Below are positions 61,093 through 64,000 of a DNA stretch of 64,000 nt, one piece after another. Positions within the stretch are counted from its first letter, which is position 1, and each line of letters begins with the position of its first letter. A program made the translations under genes and the position numbers. The notes beneath the pieces are model-generated. The model searched no databases and was not told where the DNA came from. It saw only the letters and a list, made by a program, of their open reading frames with translations. This DNA is from Strigops habroptila. Lineage: Eukaryota > Chordata > Aves > Psittaciformes > Psittacidae. The DNA is taken from the NCBI RefSeq assembly GCF_004027225.2, contig NC_044278.2, positions 56,909,743-56,973,742 of the forward strand. The letters run 5' to 3'.

Positions 61093-63194
61093 TGTAGTTA
61101 CAAAAAGTGAGCACGCTGCATGCTTATTACAGAAGCAACTACCTGTGGTAGTCGCCAAATTTCTGATTATTTGAGTTTAAACTACAGTTATCTTAAAAAA
61201 TCATTTATGTTTTTTTCTAAAAGTTTGTGTTAGCATTCCAGGTTTTTTAATTATTAATACCCTGATAGAGGATGCAGAATTTCTTCTTGCATGGGGAGTA
61301 TATTGGTGCATTGCCGGAATGGTCTTTATCTTGTGATTGACTTGTTTGGCATTAGTAATGGAGCTTGTTAATTTGGAAATAGGAACATAGTTCAACTTAG
61401 TTTGCTCACTACCACCCACCTTTCTTATATGGAGGAATTGTTAACAAACAGTCCACATAGGGAGGCAGTAATTCTTGCCACCAGCTTCTCTTTTTCCATT
61501 TTGTAAAGCTTGTAAACTGAATATGTAGATGCCTAATTTAGGAAACCAAAGAAACTAATGACCATGAGAGTTAAAGTTAACTTTCTAGTCAAAAATACAG
61601 GCAAAGAATAATCCTGTGTCAGATGAGGGTTAGTTAGAGGCAGTTGGTAAAATTTTAACAAGTGATGCAGGAATGTTGGGTATTTCTGTTTTCTGAATGG
61701 TCTATGTGGAATGCTTAGTGAGTTACCAACTGTAGCAAGAAGGATGTGATGCAGCATCTGCACTGAACACTTTGAATCTGTTTTAAAAATTTTCTGATAA
61801 GTAGGCTTGGATATCTGGTACTCTGGAATATAAAAAAGACTAAAGCAGGATTTTGTGCACTCGTGTGCACCCTTTATTTTTAAAAGCCTTGGGTGCAATG
61901 GGGAAATAGCAAAAAACTGAAGGATTGCAATGTAATTCCACTGTCTGAAAAGGAGAAAAAAACCCCTAGTTAGAGATTTTCCTGCTACACTTACCAGATC
62001 TATTTTCTCACTAAGACTGTCATAGAGTGATTTTCATACCTCTCCTGCTACTGCCTGGCATGCATAGCAGTAGAGAACCATTTGAGAACAACTAGAGTTT
62101 TACCGTAGTTACTGAGCTGTGTTTAAGAATATCTGAATAAAATTTGATGGAAGGAGGTATACAGGAAGTGAAACTATGTACCTGACAGCTCCTTCTGTCT
62201 ATGTGCTGTAGGAAGTTACAAACTGTAACTTAGTAGAACTGATTAACTGACTAATACAACATGCCTAGGCTTTAAAAATTATTTGATCAGTACATCCATT
62301 AACTATTCTTCATAAAGCAATCTATCTTAACAGTGATGTTTCAAGGCATATTTGAGGGTTTTTTCAGTTCAACATCTTGATCTATGTTGGACTGTACAAA
62401 TTGTGTATAATAGAATGTACACGGACTTTTAAAAGTTACTTAAACTTAAAAAAATGCTGAAGAACCCTTGGTTATAGGTTTTTTGAAAGTTATTTAAGTT
62501 GGGAGTACAGCTAATAGTGGTGTTAGATTAAATCACCATTTGAGGGAATGATGATAAAATAGGAGACAAAGTTGTAGACAAGCATGGTACTGATTTAAAT
62601 AAACTCTTGTTTCCACTAAACCTCTTATGTACCCACTATTTATCAATTTGACTTTTTAGATCCATAGATCTGAAATAGAATGGGGTTCTTGTAGAGGAGG
62701 ATAGTAGTGAAGAAAAAAAATGACTGAGAAAAGGTCTCGAAGAGAAGGTTTTTAAAGAGGGAATTTTAGCTTTTGAGAATGGAAAACTTTGTTTCCTTAC
62801 AGGCATACTTTGTTGGAAACATCTCAAGGTGGTTTCCTCAGTGTGAAATTGGGTGGCTTCAGTTTGATGTGACTAGCTTATGAAATTTATTCTTGTAGTG
62901 GATAAGCTGCAGACCTAAAATGTCTGTCTCAGATTGAAGATGATGGAAGATACTGATGTGGAGATAAAAAAATCAGCTATTTTTCATGACATCTGCTTCC
63001 ACTAGGGGATTTTTGGGTCCCCCATTTGAGATGTTGATATAGTATATATAGTGAATTTAAAAACTGGTTATCTGAAGCTTGTAAATAAATCTGAAGTAAT
63101 CTAGCAATACAGAAAAAGTCTCAATATATCAGTGATTTACACCAAAATGCTGTGCAAATATTTGCCAGTGTAATTTATAGGTGATGATAGAAGC

Positions 63195-63885
63195 TATTGA
63201 GGCAACTAGATAAACTGCAGCATGTTTGGGTTTGGCTTATTCCCAGCAGTGGTTTGTGCTCTACCTTGGAGGCTGGTTACAAGGAGTTCCTCCTGGCTCT
63301 ATTCTGGGACCTGTCCTGCTTAATATCTTTGTCACTGATCTGGAGTTGGAGTATACCAAATCTGGAGAGCAGTCAGTATGCTCAAGGGCAGGGCTGCATT
63401 TCAGAGAGATCTAAGCAGGACAGAGGAATGACCCGGCAGGACGTTCATGAAATCCAAAAAGGATAAATGGAAAGTACTTCATGTGGGACAGAATAACCGC
63501 TTGTGGGGGATACGAGCTGGAAATGCTGTATCTGAGTCAGCAATGTACCCGTGCTGTGTACAGGAGTGTAGCCACTAAACAGAACAAAGTGATTATTCCT
63601 GTTTACTTGGCACTTAATAGACCACACGTAAACCACTGCATCCAGTTTTGCTCTCCACCATCCCACTGGAAGGCTGCAAAGATGGTCTGTGGGCACATGA
63701 CCTGTGAAGAGAGGACAAGGGACCCACAGCTGCATGGAGATGCACCTTTGAAGGTACCTTGTGGCAGCTTGCCAGTATTGCAGTAGACATTAGGAAGAAA
63801 AGGGACTCCTCACAGATGCATGGTAGGAGCCTGAGAGACAGTGGTCATAAAATGAAACAGGGAAAGTTTGTTTTGTACCGGGGAG
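63195..63885 (+). mobile_element. CR1 LINE relic with reverse-transcriptase and C-terminal ORF2 remnants
   Basis: 63259-63345 encodes GVPPGSILGPVLLNIFVTDL, the conserved CR1/LINE reverse-transcriptase block (GVPQGSVLGP..FNIFINDL). Downstream, 63400-63680 encodes WKVLHVGQNN- and SQQCTRAVYR-like pieces and NRPHVNHCIQFCSP, matching the CR1 ORF2 C-terminus (VRPHLEYCVQFWAP). These blocks occur in different frames with stops between, and the catalytic YVDD region appears deleted. Non-functional and old. Confidence 0.75.
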
Positions 63886-64000
63886 ATGCTGGTCTGTGAT
63901 GATCTGAGTAAGAATGGCACTCAGACACCCTAAAATACCATTAAAAATGCAGTTTATTAGAGCTAACACTGTAAAGAGAGAATAGTATAGTTAATCTTGC
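63886..64000. other. Right edge, intron sequence
   Basis: Nothing recognisable in the last 115 bases. Confidence 0.5.

Larger units (their letters stand above)
55416..64000 (+). other. TMEM131: TMEM131 intron 1, partial
   Basis: The intron begins with GTGAGA at 55416 and is still open at the window end, so it exceeds 8.5 kb. It contains CpG-island sequence to about 55.99 kb, a long polypurine run (55770-55813), poly-T tracts (57168-57190, 57368-57387), MIR-like SINE relics (59466-59576, 60140-60415) and CR1 copies (59583-59687, about 63195-63885). No TMEM131 exon 2 sequence (expected to read FVQSE...) was seen. Confidence 0.75.

Noticed and set aside
63481-63786. 101-residue plus-strand frame considered as a host gene
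   Set aside because: Contains CR1 ORF2 C-terminal motifs; a retrotransposon relic.
1-64000. CRISPR arrays, tRNA/rRNA genes, prokaryotic operons or an integrated virus
   Set aside because: None of the expected signatures was seen; the window looks like ordinary avian nuclear DNA.

Overview
The window is vertebrate nuclear DNA, almost certainly from a bird. It has short exons in long introns, two CpG-island promoters, and several CR1 retrotransposon copies ending in the avian-type 3' tail of ATTCTATG-like octamers. There are no operons, prokaryotic genes, CRISPR arrays or viral genes. I could not narrow the species.

Left part (about 1-20.9 kb), minus strand: the 5' half of VWA3B (von Willebrand factor A domain-containing 3B). 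I found seven coding exons with consensus splice sites and compatible phases at 18320-18335 (start codon), 16459-16677, 14551-14645, 11912-12162, 9666-9825, 7867-8036 and 5873-5997. Together they give 345 codons plus one base of a continuous reading frame that tracks my recollection of human VWA3B closely. The gene runs off the left edge: no further exon was seen between 1 and 5872. A CpG island at about 20.35-20.97 kb is the likely promoter. It contains a candidate non-coding first exon whose splice donor follows position 20773.

Middle (about 20.9-54.4 kb): roughly 33 kb of intergenic DNA between two head-to-head genes. I see no convincing protein-coding exon. It holds CR1 pieces, an old MIR-like SINE, AT-rich blocks that may be conserved regulatory elements, and a striking 3 x 10 bp array of TCATGTGA E-boxes at 31101-31130.

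Right part (about 54.4-64 kb), plus strand: a large CpG island with exon 1 of TMEM131. The exon starts at ATG 55259 and its donor follows 55415. It encodes the signal peptide and the conserved mature N-terminus ARAEKE. The rest of the window is intron 1, with MIR-like and CR1 relics, including a CR1 reverse-transcriptase fragment at the right end. The TMEM131-VWA3B head-to-head order matches human 2q11.2 as I recall it, which supports both calls independently.

The features most worth a second look are a decayed duplicate of a VWA3B exon 2.3 kb upstream of the real one, a CR1 copy whose tail stops a few bases from a VWA3B splice donor, the E-box triplet, a 45-bp tandem repeat in a VWA3B intron, and a TISU/YY1-like start in the TMEM131 promoter that opens an overlapping upstream frame. 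No undescribed multi-gene system is evident.
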